Position numbers and translations under genes: made by a program. The notes beneath the pieces were generated by a model. It saw only the letters and a list, made by a program, of their open reading frames with translations. It made no database searches and was not told the origin of the DNA. From Candidatus Altimarinota bacterium (GTDB lineage: Bacteria; Cyanobacteriota; Cyanobacteriia; Cyanobacteriales; Microcystaceae): a stretch of 33,012 nucleotides of DNA. The stretch is taken from positions 1 to 33,012 of the forward strand of contig JAAUUT010000064.1 in the NCBI GenBank assembly GCA_012031035.1. Direction: 5' to 3'. Positions 1 to 8,601 of this stretch are shown piece after piece; the first letter of the stretch is position 1, and every line of letters begins with the position of its first letter.

Positions 1-125
1 CCAACTAGCCTTTGTGCTTCTTGAGGATTTTGATTAATATATTTTAATACAGAACTCATTTAGGATTAGCAAAATTCATTGTTATGAGAATTTTATCAAA
101 ATTATTTCTATTTCGGAGATGTCTA
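1..125 (-). mobile_element. IS end, left copy (partial, IS5-like)
   Basis: These 125 bases are the exact reverse complement of 32888-33012. Reading the minus strand, an ATG at 57-59 opens a frame starting MSSVLKYINQNPQEA that runs off the window edge. This resembles the N-terminus of IS5-type transposases common in cyanobacteria (recognised from memory). The inner edge is TAGACATCTCC, and the two copies diverge immediately beyond it, as expected for an IS terminus with a TA or TNA target. The transposase points outward. Confidence 0.65.
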
Positions 126-180
126 TTTCAATTTTGGCAAAGTTTTAAGTAGAAGGCAGAGAAATCCAGTTCAAAGTAGA

Positions 181-254
181 GACGCGTTCCCCGTTAGGGG
201 TTCCCGTAGGGTAATTTTGCGTATGAAACAAAATTCAAAGTTCAAAGTTCAAAA
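181..254. repeat. Intergenic repeat with three TTCAAAG heptads
   Basis: Between the IS end and eboE lies a GC-rich stretch (181-211) containing CCCCGTTAGGGG, of a kind often dispersed in cyanobacterial genomes. It is followed by the tandem heptads TTCAAAG, TTCAAAG and TTCAAAA at 234-254. Such 7-bp tandem repeats are known in cyanobacteria as STRRs. No gene is seen in 126-290. Confidence 0.6.
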
Positions 255-290
255 ATAAGAGCCACAATCTTAATACCAAGTAACTAGATA

Positions 291-1484
291 ATGAAACTCG
301 ATCCTCCTAATCTACATTTAACTTATTGCACAAATATTCATCCAGGAGAAACGTGGAGCGAAGTTTTTATTAATTTAAAGCAGTATACACCGCAGCTTAA
401 AGCTAGGTTAGCACCAGAAAAACCTTTTGGAATTGGTTTGCGATTGTCCGATTTAGCAGCTAAGGAATTGTTACAAGACGATAATTTAGAACAATTTCAG
501 TCTTGGTTATGCGATCGCGACTTATACGTTTTTACCTTGAATGGTTTTCCCTTTGGGGGATTTCATCATCAAGTCGTCAAAGATAAAGTTTATGCACCCG
601 ATTGGTCTGAGCGATCGCGACTACACTATACACTCAATTTAATTACTATCCTTGCCATTCTGCTACCCGATGGAATTGATGGCGGAATTTCTACCTTGCC
701 GTTATCCTATAAACCTTGGCACACCAATAAAGAAATAATCTTTAAAGAAAGCAGCATTAACCTTGCTTTAGTAGCAGCAGAAATGTCGCGTATCCACGAC
801 GAGACAAGAAAACTGCTACATCTAGATTTAGAACCCGAACCCGATGGATTGCTTGAAAATACGACAGAAGTTATCGATTTTTTTGAGAATTGGCTGTTAC
901 CTATCGGAGGAGATTATTTAGCTCAACTATTAGATATTTCCGACGATTTCGCTCAAGAAAAACTGCGAGAACATATCCGTATTTGCTACGATACCTGTCA
1001 TTTTGCGGTGGAATATGAAGACCCAAAATTAGTATTTGCGCGTTTGCAAGAAGCAGGAGTCAAAATTGGCAAAATACAGCTTAGTGCTGCCTTAAAGGTC
1101 AATTTAGCATCGAATGAGAGAGAAAAAATACGCGATCGCCTTTCTCTTTTTGCCGAATCAACCTATCTTCATCAAGTTATCGAACGATGGCAAAATGGCA
1201 CTTTACATCACTATAATGATTTAGTTACCGCACTTCCCCATCTCGAAAAAACTCTCGCTCAAGAATGGCGAATACATTTTCACGTACCTATTTTTATCCA
1301 CGATTATCAATTTTTACAATCCACTCAAGACGATATTGTTACGGTTTTAAATCTGCTAAAAGATAATCCAGTTTGTAACCATTTAGAGATCGAAACTTAC
1401 ACCTGGGATGTCTTACCACCTCAGATGAAACTCGATTTACTTTCATCGATAGAAAGGGAATATGAATGGGTTATAAGTGAGTAA
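291..1484 (+). CDS. eboE: EboE-type sugar phosphate isomerase/epimerase-like protein
   Basis: The 397-aa product matches the EboE family (metabolite traffic protein, TIM-barrel xylose-isomerase-like fold). Recognisable stretches are HLTYCTNIHPGETWSEVF at residues 9-26, FGIGLRLS near 46, and LYVFTLNGFPFGGFHHQVVKD near 78-98, followed by PDW. EboE belongs to the eboABCDEF cluster, which in Nostoc is linked to export or maturation of the scytonemin precursor and in other bacteria to small-molecule traffic. The substrate is not known. Only eboE and, further on, an eboF-like gene are present; eboA-D would lie to the left, where the IS end interrupts the view. No strong ribosome-binding site precedes the ATG. 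The family call rests on remembered motifs. Confidence 0.85.
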   Translation: MKLDPPNLHLTYCTNIHPGETWSEVFINLKQYTPQLKARLAPEKPFGIGLRLSDLAAKELLQDDNLEQFQSWLCDRDLYVFTLNGFPFGGFHHQVVKDKVYAPDWSERSRLHYTLNLITILAILLPDGIDGGISTLPLSYKPWHTNKEIIFKESSINLALVAAEMSRIHDETRKLLHLDLEPEPDGLLENTTEVIDFFENWLLPIGGDYLAQLLDISDDFAQEKLREHIRICYDTCHFAVEYEDPKLVFARLQEAGVKIGKIQLSAALKVNLASNEREKIRDRLSLFAESTYLHQVIERWQNGTLHHYNDLVTALPHLEKTLAQEWRIHFHVPIFIHDYQFLQSTQDDIVTVLNLLKDNPVCNHLEIETYTWDVLPPQMKLDLLSSIEREYEWVISE

Positions 1485-1602
1485 GCAAAATAAATTACAC
1501 ATAGACAGCCAAAGAAGGTAAACTCAAAAAAAAAGCATTCTATTTAAGGAAAAGATGATGAGATTTGTCAGAGGGTTAAGTCCAGAGACAAAAAAACTGT
1601 AG
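1485..1602 (+). mobile_element. Possible 5' remnant of an IS630-type transposase gene
   Basis: An ATG at 1555, preceded by AAGGA, opens a 15-codon frame MMRFVRGLSPETKKL that ends in TAG at 1600-1602. The peptide resembles the first residues of an IS630-family transposase common in cyanobacteria (from memory). Upstream, at 1486-1500, the sequence GCAAAATAAATTACA resembles the arms of the inverted repeat at 8753-8819. I read this as a decayed IS head, but the match is short and could be chance. Confidence 0.35.
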
Positions 1603-1648
1603 AAGGATTGGTGCAATATTTCACATCTTAATATTTAGCTGTTAAAAA

Positions 1649-2155
1649 ATGTCAGATTTTCTAGACCCTCAAAACTGGATAAGAACGATTGATGAACTCT
1701 ACATTGAATTCAAAAACTTTTCAATAAACAATAGACATGGATGTAGCGTTAACGGAGGCAGTCCAGGAACGCTCTTACAATATTTTGGAAAACCTGACTA
1801 TTCAGATCGGGAACACTTATGCTATTTCAATTTAGGGCTAGAATTTTTTGCGTACACAACAGTTATTCCGTACATATTCATTCACGTTCGCTCTCACAAC
1901 TGTTCGTATTTTCAGTCTCTTCCCTATCAATTTAAAGCCTTCCCTGGTGAATTTTTATATGATGGAAAACTTATCGATCGCTCTTTATTACAGAATTGCG
2001 ATGCTCTAATAGAAAGCTTTAATGATTCTAGATTTAAACTTTATGAAAAAACTAAAAGTCAGACTGCTTATATTGAAGAAGTCAATAGTAAAAGAGAAAG
2101 AACTATCGTTTTTTCTTATAAAGAATATTATCTCGATCTAATTATTTTGTATTAA
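1649..2155 (+). CDS. Hypothetical protein (168 aa)
   Basis: I do not recognise this family. The protein is soluble in appearance, with no signal peptide or membrane segment. It begins with a DPQNWIRTIDELY helix, followed by an LLQYFGKPD motif near residues 42-50 that recalls the 'GxPd' turn of small SMI1-like or lipoprotein folds, and an aromatic, beta-rich middle (YFNLGLEFFAYTTVIPYIFIHV). It ends IILY. Coding bases are AT-rich compared with neighbouring genes, and the gene lies between eboE and eboF, directly after a possible IS remnant. It may therefore be an insertion into the ebo cluster. The ATG at 1649 has only an A-rich leader. Confidence 0.6.
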   Translation: MSDFLDPQNWIRTIDELYIEFKNFSINNRHGCSVNGGSPGTLLQYFGKPDYSDREHLCYFNLGLEFFAYTTVIPYIFIHVRSHNCSYFQSLPYQFKAFPGEFLYDGKLIDRSLLQNCDALIESFNDSRFKLYEKTKSQTAYIEEVNSKRERTIVFSYKEYYLDLIILY

Positions 2156-2256
2156 TTATGTTTAGATTTTCTTACTTTAGACATCACTTTTTGCAATAAA
2201 ATATCGCAGTTCTCAGTAAAGTCTTAGCTAAAAATAATCTTGATTCAGGACATATC

Positions 2257-2309
2257 AGTTATTAGTTAATAGTTACCAAATCGTAGTGCGAACATCTTGC
2301 TCGCGTGTA
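2257..2309. repeat. Heptad STRR and degenerate palindromic repeat
   Basis: The heptads AGTTATT, AGTTAAT and AGTTACC run 2257-2277. At 2283-2309 lies GTAGTGCGAAC, ATCTT, GCTCGCGTGTA, a decayed copy of the perfect hairpin repeat at 23323-23349. Another heptad pair, TTAGTCA twice, lies at 2379-2392 just before the next gene. Confidence 0.65.
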
Positions 2310-2418
2310 ATCATTTTATTATTTATTTAATCCGAATTATGCTCAAACTATACGGTAAAAAAACTCAAAGATCGGTGATTAGTCATTAGTCATTGGAAAA
2401 AAGCAACAAAGGACAAAT

Positions 2419-3789
2419 ATGAAAAAAACTGTTGTTTTAAATGTCGTCGGATTAACGCCTAATTTACTCGATCGCATGACCTTTTTATCGCAATGGGCAG
2501 CTTTAGGGCAAGTGGCGACAATTAATCCTATCTTACCTGCGGTAACTTGTTCGGTACAGGCAACTTATTTAACAGGAAAGTTACCCAACGAACATGGAAT
2601 CGTTGCGAATGGTTGGTATTTTCGCGATGAGTGCGAGGTGAAGTTTTGGCGACAGTCAAATAAGCTGATTCAAGCGCCCAAAATTTGGGAAATGGCAAAG
2701 GCAATCGATCCCTCTTTTACCTGCGCTAATCTCTTTTGGTGGTTTAATATGTATTCCTCGGTAGATTATGCTATCACGCCGCGACCGATGTATCCCGCCG
2801 ATGGACGCAAAATTCCCGATATTTATACCAAACCCGTTGAGGTGCGATCGCCAATTCAAGCAAACCTCGGCCAATTCCCTCTGTTCAATTTCTGGGGTCC
2901 GAATACTTCGATCGCTTCTACTCAATGGATTGCCAATTCGGCAAAATGGATCGAGGATCGCTATAACCCTACATTAACTCTAGTTTATCTCCCCCATCTC
3001 GATTATTGCTTGCAGCGTTTTGGTACGGAGTTTAAAAAGATAGATAAAGATTTAGCAGAAATTGATGCAGTTTGTGCAGATTTAATTAACTATTACGAAG
3101 ATCGCAACGCTCAGATTATCCTTTTATCCGAGTATGGCATTACTAATGTTTCAAAACCCGTTCATCTAAATCGACTACTGCGAGAAAATGGGTTGCTGAC
3201 AGTACGAGAAGAAATGGGACGAGAATTACTCGATGCTGAGGCAAGTATTGCTTTTGCAGTCGCCGACCATCAGATAGCCCATGTTTATGTTAACGATTCT
3301 GCTTACATTGGGAAGGTTCGCGATCTGCTAGAATCTGCTGATGGGGTTGCTAAAGTCTTAGAAGAAGACGAGAAACAGACTTATCATCTCGATTGTGACA
3401 GGTCTGGAGAGTTAATTGCGATCGCATCCAAAGATGCTTGGTTCACCTACTATTATTGGTTAGACGATCGGTGTGCCCCAGATTTTGCTAGAACAGTAGA
3501 TATCCACCGCAAACCTGGTTACGATCCCGTCGAACTATTTATCGATCCTCAACTGAAATTTCCTAAATTAAAAGTTGCTTCAAAACTCCTCAAAAAACAA
3601 CTTGGTTTTCGTTATTTAATGGATGTAATTTCTCTAGATGCCACTTTAGTCAAAGGTTCTCACGGTTGCTTCCCCATATCGTCCGCAGAAAGTCCCGTTT
3701 GCATTACCAAAAACGATTTCCTCAATTCATCTTTAATTGAGGCGACAGATATTTGTTCTTTGATATTGCGACATCTAAATTCAAACTAA
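2419..3789 (+). CDS. eboF: EboF-type alkaline-phosphatase-superfamily protein
   Basis: The 456-aa protein belongs to the alkaline phosphatase/nucleotide pyrophosphatase superfamily, in the subgroup found in ebo clusters. The probable nucleophile is Thr43 in LPAVTCSVQATYLTGKLPNEHG. D195 (LPHLDY), SEYG at 237-240 and H363 (HRKPGYDP) occupy positions of the metal-binding loops. Typical NPP enzymes have Asp-His in 'SDHG', so the Glu-Tyr here means the metal chemistry may be altered; to my recollection the whole EboF subgroup shares this. The cargo and reaction are unknown. The gene ends 3 bp before the convergent tldE gene. No signal peptide is visible, so it should act in the cytoplasm. Confidence 0.82.
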   Translation: MKKTVVLNVVGLTPNLLDRMTFLSQWAALGQVATINPILPAVTCSVQATYLTGKLPNEHGIVANGWYFRDECEVKFWRQSNKLIQAPKIWEMAKAIDPSFTCANLFWWFNMYSSVDYAITPRPMYPADGRKIPDIYTKPVEVRSPIQANLGQFPLFNFWGPNTSIASTQWIANSAKWIEDRYNPTLTLVYLPHLDYCLQRFGTEFKKIDKDLAEIDAVCADLINYYEDRNAQIILLSEYGITNVSKPVHLNRLLRENGLLTVREEMGRELLDAEASIAFAVADHQIAHVYVNDSAYIGKVRDLLESADGVAKVLEEDEKQTYHLDCDRSGELIAIASKDAWFTYYYWLDDRCAPDFARTVDIHRKPGYDPVELFIDPQLKFPKLKVASKLLKKQLGFRYLMDVISLDATLVKGSHGCFPISSAESPVCITKNDFLNSSLIEATDICSLILRHLNSN

Positions 3790-3792
3790 ATA

Positions 3793-5139
3793 TTAGCCTG
3801 ATTGTCCAGTTATTGAAAGTTTATCTACCCATATTCGCGGACAAATTCCTTTTGGGGTTGACTCCGTTTCTGGTTCGACAAAAATAATTGACTTTAACAG
3901 TTCGAGAAAATCTCCCGCTACCGTTGCGGAATCAATACTCCTCATTCCCCCTCTATTGACAAGCCAGCCGTCAAATGGTAGGGAAAAAGATCCTTGTAGA
4001 GAATTAACGCCAGCATGAAGTGCCTGAAGTTCGTCAATTAAAATAACATCTTCTGACTCCGACAAACTGTAGGTTTGGGCTGCGGTTTCCCCGGCAAAAA
4101 CGTGATAAAAATGAGGGCTAACGGTAACTTTTGCCCCAATATTAGCATGGCCCGTAGGTTCGGCCTGCATTCGTTTAGCGGTAATCGAACTGTGAAGAAA
4201 ATTACTCAGTACGCCATTGGCAATCAATTCGATGCGACGAGTTGGCGTTCCTTCCCCATCGAAGGTTTCTGCTGAAACGTTATCGGGATGTAAAGCATCA
4301 TCGCAGACGCACAATAAAGGAGAAGCAATTACATTTCCCAATGATTCTGGCGTAGAAAGACTTTGTTTGTCTAAAATACTTTGAGCATTAAACAAATTAG
4401 AAAAAGCACCCAACAAGCTTAAAAAAGCACTGGGAGAAAAAACAACCCGATATTTTCCCGTAGGAATAGGTTGATAATCTAAATGACTGATGGTTTTCTG
4501 AGCAGTTTCTTGAATACAACCGTTAATATCTAATTGAGCTAGATTGCGGCTAACTTTAAATTCACCTGCACTGCGAGGCTTTTTTCCTTCTTGTTCGGTT
4601 TTGCTGTAGAGATAGATAGAAGCATAAGAACGAGCTTCGTAACGCATTGCCCCATCGCTATTAAGATAAAAACGTTCCGCCTCTCGTTGTCCTAAGCCGT
4701 TGTAAGGAACGCCTGTAATAGCTTGATGAGATTCCATAAGCGCCTTTTCTGCACCAATCAAGGTTTCAATGAGAGTTGCAGCAGAAGTTGGCGATGGTTT
4801 TTCCCAAGCAAGGTCTTGAATAGGCTGTTTCGATTGCGGACTGAAATCAGGGATATTTTCTTTAGCCCCAAAAAAACTAGCTTCGTAGGCTGTTTTAAGC
4901 GCGAGTTTCAATCCTTGAACATCGACATCGGTTGTCGAAGTCACACCAATTGTATTATCTTGATTCCAAACTCGAACGATCGCGCTAGAACGATTGGAAG
5001 CTTGTACTTGTTTGGGTTCTCCAAAAGCAACCTCTACGCTAGTTTCATCAATAGACGAACCATAAATATCAAATTTTTCGATACCCAGTTCGCGGGCACT
5101 CTCTTGAGCGTAGCTAGCAATTTCTTTAATGTTAGGCAT
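3793..5139 (-). CDS. tldE: TldE/PmbA-type protein (TldD-TldE protease partner)
   Basis: This is a 448-aa member of the TldD/PmbA (U62) family. In E. coli TldD and TldE form a heterodimeric zinc protease that trims the microcin B17 precursor and degrades CcdA. The HExxxH zinc motif of TldD is absent, which fits the non-catalytic TldE/PmbA partner. Family features are the early DIYGSSIDETSVEVAFGE stretch, RVWNQDNTIGVTSTTD near residue 60, GEGTPTRRIELIANGVLSNFLH in the C-terminal half, and the final ICPRIWVDKLSITG. I place the start at the ATG at 5139 (MPNIKEIASYAQ); an upstream TTG at 5172 in the same frame looks less likely. No tldD is in the window. It converges with eboF. Confidence 0.85.
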   Translation of the reverse strand: MPNIKEIASYAQESARELGIEKFDIYGSSIDETSVEVAFGEPKQVQASNRSSAIVRVWNQDNTIGVTSTTDVDVQGLKLALKTAYEASFFGAKENIPDFSPQSKQPIQDLAWEKPSPTSAATLIETLIGAEKALMESHQAITGVPYNGLGQREAERFYLNSDGAMRYEARSYASIYLYSKTEQEGKKPRSAGEFKVSRNLAQLDINGCIQETAQKTISHLDYQPIPTGKYRVVFSPSAFLSLLGAFSNLFNAQSILDKQSLSTPESLGNVIASPLLCVCDDALHPDNVSAETFDGEGTPTRRIELIANGVLSNFLHSSITAKRMQAEPTGHANIGAKVTVSPHFYHVFAGETAAQTYSLSESEDVILIDELQALHAGVNSLQGSFSLPFDGWLVNRGGMRSIDSATVAGDFLELLKSIIFVEPETESTPKGICPRIWVDKLSITGQSG

Positions 5140-5313
5140 AATTAGCGTTCGCGTAGTGTGGGCTTTTCCCAATCGCGTTATGAGTCACTCAATCTACCAT
5201 TTTAGCTTTCTGTCGCTGCCGATAGTTTTTTAAGTAGTCAGACAGAATTAATTATACAGATAAGCAGTAAAATAGATTAGAAAAACAAAGTTACGTGTTC
5301 CTTTGGATTTTAG

Positions 5314-5655
5314 ATGATATTTATTCGGGACATTTTTTGTTTTACTCCTATTTTTGTTCTCAGCCATATTTATCAGTTACTTTGGGGTCAACCATCTAGC
5401 GATCTACCAAAGTGGATTCCCAGTTTTAGAAGTTGGATCGAAGGGATCTGGATGTGGTTAGTTTGCGTCTGGGCTTTTACTATTCCGTTTCTCGCATTTT
5501 TAACCCGATACGATTTTAAAATCCCCGTGTATTTATCGTCTTCAGAACTAGAATTTTTGGGAAATTTTATGACTGTCGGTTTTTTTATCGTTAGTGCTTA
5601 TTCGTATCATTGTAGAGAGTTAATCCAAAGATTTTTAATCGGTTTGAAATTAAAA
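5314..5655 (+). pseudogene. Truncated two-TM membrane protein gene
   Basis: The frame opens with ATG at 5314 and continues to 5772, but the last third (after about 5655) is the antisense of an integrase gene fragment and is unlikely to be native. The N-terminal part has hydrophobic segments around residues 5-24 (IFCFTPIFVLSHIYQLLWG), 46-64 (WMWLVCVWAFTIPFLAFLT) and 83-96 (FMTVGFFIVSAYSY), so it is an inner-membrane protein of unknown family. If translated to the stop at 5770-5772 it would give a 152-aa chimera. The true 3' end seems to have been lost when the integrase-containing segment joined here. Confidence 0.5.
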
Positions 5656-5867
5656 TTTAGTGTCGGATCGAATAGATCGTCTGGGCGATCGATATCAGCC
5701 TGGATTTTGGCGGCGATCGCTTCAGCCCATTGTCGATTTTGTTTCGTGTCGCTACGACCAAGCGCTTTATAAAACTGACGCTTGCCATAGACAGCACGGC
5801 TAAGAGCAGAAGGAAATTGAAGCCTTAAGTAACCTTTGTCTGTTGAGATCGTAACGTTCCGAGCCAT
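5607..5867 (-). pseudogene. Truncated phage-type integrase, N-terminal arm-binding domain only
   Basis: The 86-residue frame starting MARNVTISTDKGYLRLQFP carries the signature of the N-terminal DNA-binding domain of tyrosine recombinases (Min27/Arm-type): GYLRLQFP, then YGKRQFYKALGRSDTKQNRQWAE, then DDLFDPTL near residue 70. An intact protein would have some 300 more residues with the R...HxxR...Y core. After FDPTL the reading becomes unrelated (NFKPIKNLWINSLQ) and stops, so the join is near 5655. It is a relic of an integrated element. No neighbouring tRNA is visible. Confidence 0.7.
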
Positions 5868-5969
5868 GTTCTAGTAATTTTCTAGTATCCATAAACTCAG
5901 ATTTCCCATTTTGTGAGGCAAAATTGCGGGTTCCATTTCCGTCTGTCCCGTAAAAAAATCAGACGTTGA

Positions 5970-6013
5970 GAATCTTGACTAGAGATTCTCTGGTATAGTT
6001 CTAGTCAGGATTC
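5970..6013. promoter_or_regulatory. Nested dyad, possible operator or terminator
   Basis: GAATCTTGACTAG at 5970-5982 pairs with CTAGTCAGGATTC at 6001-6013 (12 of 13 positions), and a smaller palindrome AGAGATTCTCT (5981-5991) lies between. A TTGACT and a TATAGT occur inside it, but their spacing (14 bp) is too short for a standard promoter. It lies between the integrase relic and yceD and could be the relic of a phage operator. Confidence 0.35.
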
Positions 6014-6136
6014 TTCTTTGTCCTCCTTATCTCCCTTGTATTCCAAAGGAAGCTTCAACTCTCCTCTTACTTTTAAGTAGCTGTGTATAATATTTAGCCG
6101 CTTAAGCGCGATCGCTCGCTGATTTTTTGAGTGAAT

Positions 6137-6640
6137 TTATTCTAACAACTGCTTCTTCAAAGCTTCCAAAGATGCCCAACGACTATCGATGTGAGGCTCG
6201 TTTGGTAGCGCAGCAGTGGCGGGTGGCTGACAGTCTTGAGAGCATAATTGTCGTAAAGGCATCAACAAGGATAGCTGTTCGTACAACCAGGTATCGGGTT
6301 CAAAATAACCATCAACAGACAGCGTTTCCGATAAATCATCCACAGCAACTTCTCTTTCCGAAGGCAACGTTTTATCTCGCTCGTTATCTTTATCAAGCCA
6401 AATAATTTCCGAAGTATCGAGCGATAGACGTTGATTGTATTGTTTGAGACAGCGATCGCAGCTTAGCGTTACAATCGTCTCGACTTGAGCTAAAATTTCT
6501 AGAAAATTTCCCCGATGGCTGACTGTCATATTTCCTCGCACCGGAGTTAAGGTTTCCAAGTTGGGGATAAATTCTTGGACTTCTAAATTCTCTTTTTTGG
6601 TTGGCTTTTTGAGGAGTTGCGGAATATAAATAGCTTCCAT
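6137..6640 (-). CDS. yceD: YceD family protein (DUF177)
   Basis: The 167-aa product is a DUF177/YceD protein. The family is linked to 23S rRNA accumulation and ribosome assembly in E. coli and plants, where yceD precedes rpmF. Conserved features are the domain core LEILAQVETIVTLSCDRCLKQYNQ at about residues 48-71 with a CxxC pair, and LCSQDCQ near 132-138 as the second cysteine pair, consistent with metal binding. The acidic linker (EVAVDDLSETLSVDGYFEPD) is also typical. rpmF is not next to it here, which is usual in cyanobacteria. The start ATG at 6640 gives a normal family length. Confidence 0.85.
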   Translation of the reverse strand: MEAIYIPQLLKKPTKKENLEVQEFIPNLETLTPVRGNMTVSHRGNFLEILAQVETIVTLSCDRCLKQYNQRLSLDTSEIIWLDKDNERDKTLPSEREVAVDDLSETLSVDGYFEPDTWLYEQLSLLMPLRQLCSQDCQPPATAALPNEPHIDSRWASLEALKKQLLE

Positions 6641-6732
6641 AGGTCGAAATAAGTTGTAGTCTTCACGCTTTTAAATTACTTAATAAGACGGGAGAACAGG
6701 GAACAGCCAGGAAATCGAGCTAGCTAATAGTC

Positions 6733-6759
6733 TAAAAATAAGACGTTCAAATGCGTCTT
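6733..6759 (-). terminator. Rho-independent terminator for the binding-protein gene
   Basis: On the minus strand AAGACG, loop CATTTGAA, CGTCTT (6759-6740) is followed by ATTTTTAGA. It lies about 10 bases beyond the stop codon at 6770, so it fits as the terminator of that gene. Confidence 0.6.
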
Positions 6760-6769
6760 GGCTTAACCT

Positions 6770-8385
6770 CTATCGAATAGAGGCAAATTCATATTTAGAC
6801 CCTGGCGGGCCACCCGAACCAGGAACGGCTTTTACAAGGGGAACCTCGTTGAAAATATTAAAGTTAGTCGTACTACCCGTCAAGGTTATTCCTGCTTCAA
6901 GTAAACGGGTAACGCCAGCACGATTGGGATCTTGACTGACAGCTTGTACGAGGGCTTTAGTTGCGTCGTATGCCGTCGCCGTGCGCCAACTGACCCTACC
7001 TTTCCAGCTTTGAATAGCATCTTGCGCGAAGGGATCGCCAGGTTGGAAACTCCAGGGAACTGCAAGGGTTATTCCTTGAATTGCATCGCCGCCTTGGACG
7101 AGTATATCGGCGTTGTAGAGTTCGTCGCCTCCCAAAAGTGCTAAGGGAGAAGCCGTGCCAGCTATTAGCTGTCGCGATCGCGACAGCTTGGGGAACTTTT
7201 ATTCTTACTGAGTGCTAAGAAAGCAACTTTCGCCCCGTTCTGCTCGGCATTGGCAATTTCTGTATCGGCGTTAAACCCGCTATCCATTATATCTACTTCT
7301 TTGATGAGTTGCCCTCGAACTTGCGGTACGGCTTTGACCAACTGTTCTTTTAGTTGTTCGCTGTAGGCGCTATCTGAGTTATAAAAAACGACAACCGATA
7401 AAGGCGAAACGTTTTTATTCGCGTAATCGGTTAAGGTTTTACTGACGGCTTGTAAATAACTTCCAAATAACTCATTGGCTTTTTGGTCAATTGGAATAGT
7501 TTTTAAAGTAGACTGACCGCTAGTTTCGACGCTAATCGTTAAAGGAGAAAGAACGGCTAACCCAGCACTTTGATACTTTCTAAGCGCCTGTTGAGAACCT
7601 GGATCGATTCCATGTCCTAATACTCCCAATACGTCAGGCGCATCGATAATATCTTGAGCTAAAGAAGCGGATTGTAAAGCGCCAGCATCGTTGGCTATAA
7701 CGACTTCTAAGAGCCTTCCCGAAGCCGATTGATTAAATTCTTCCTGCGAGCGAGCTACGCCTCTGAGGACTTCTTTTGCCGAATCAAGAGAAGGAGTAAT
7801 AGGAACGGCAACGGCGATGGTTATGGGATTTCCTGCTTTTCTTGCTTGGGCGTTATTGAGGTAAATTCTGCCTTCGGGATCGTTGGGATTGTTATCGGCG
7901 GCTTTTTGATAAGATGCGATCGCGCCATCCCAATCTTTGTTCGCAAAGGCATCGGCTCCTGCTTGCTTTTCTGATGTAGGATCGAGCAGGATTTTTTCTC
8001 CTTGAGAAAGCAGTTGTCCATTGGTTGCATTTTCGCTGGCAAAACCCCCTACAACAGGAGCGGATGTGGGAGTTGTTGTTTCGCTAGGAGTTGGCGTTGA
8101 GGAGCGATCGCTCGTCAGTAACCGAACCAGACCAAATCCTCCTCCAGCAGCCAATAAAGCAACGACAACGATTGCGGGAATAAGCCATTGGGATTGCTTG
8201 TTCTTTTGGTTGGGTTTTCCTACATAGACTGTCTTGCGGGGAACTTTTGTACTCGGTTGCATTGCTTCCTTTGGCAAACCGCAGATAACGCAGTCAGGAC
8301 TCGTATTCTCGTAAGGTTCGTGTGCAGAAGCATTGGGATACGAGTTGCCATCTTTTGGCACGCCATCACATATCCAAGAACTCAT
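6770..8385 (-). pseudogene. Frameshifted membrane-anchored Leu/Ile/Val-type substrate-binding protein
   Basis: The frame from ATG 8385 runs 406 codons to 7165, then continues in another frame to 6770; corrected length is about 537 aa. Architecture: cysteines C6, C32, C35 (PDCVICG), suggesting a small zinc ribbon; one TM helix at about 67-88; a Ser/Thr/Pro linker; one TPR (ADAFANKDWDGAIASYQKA); then a periplasmic binding fold of the branched-chain amino-acid type (ITIAVAVPIT... LGVLGHGID... LLGGDELYNADILVQGG). Two single-base gains explain the break: one A too many in AATAAAAGTT at about 7197-7200 (T-run on the plus strand), restoring NKVPQAVAIATANS, and one base near 7170. This may be sequencing error instead of gene decay. 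No permease or ATPase genes adjoin, so it may be a sensor-like receptor. Confidence 0.75.
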
Positions 8386-8566
8386 CGTCGCTTAACTCTC
8401 CTTCTATCGGCTTTAACTAAGGGAAACTTTCACCGAGTGCAATTTCTATTATTTATATTATGATTGTTTAATTTATATATCGACAGGTTTTGCTTTGCGA
8501 TCGCACTCTCGGCTTCTATGCAGGATGAGCGCTATTTTTGTCTTGCCCAATAAAGCAATTGATGTC

Positions 8567-8601
8567 ATTCGCCATAAACTCAACGGTTATGGCGAATTTT
8601 T
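8567..8601 (+). terminator. Strong hairpin terminator without an upstream gene
   Basis: ATTCGCCATAA (8567-8577) and TTATGGCGAAT (8587-8597) form a perfect 11-bp stem with a 9-nt loop, followed by TTTT. It would end plus-strand transcripts, yet no plus-strand gene precedes it; the nearest gene, at 8385, is on the other strand. It could close a small RNA or be the leftover of a deleted gene. Confidence 0.65.

Noticed and set aside
5974..5999. A promoter TTGACT/TATAGT upstream of the integrase relic
   Set aside because: The spacing is 14 bp and the elements lie inside a dyad; a standard promoter is not supported.
7729..8227. Plus-strand frames antisense to the binding-protein gene
   Set aside because: They are shadows of the minus-strand gene, with no start signals or domain content.
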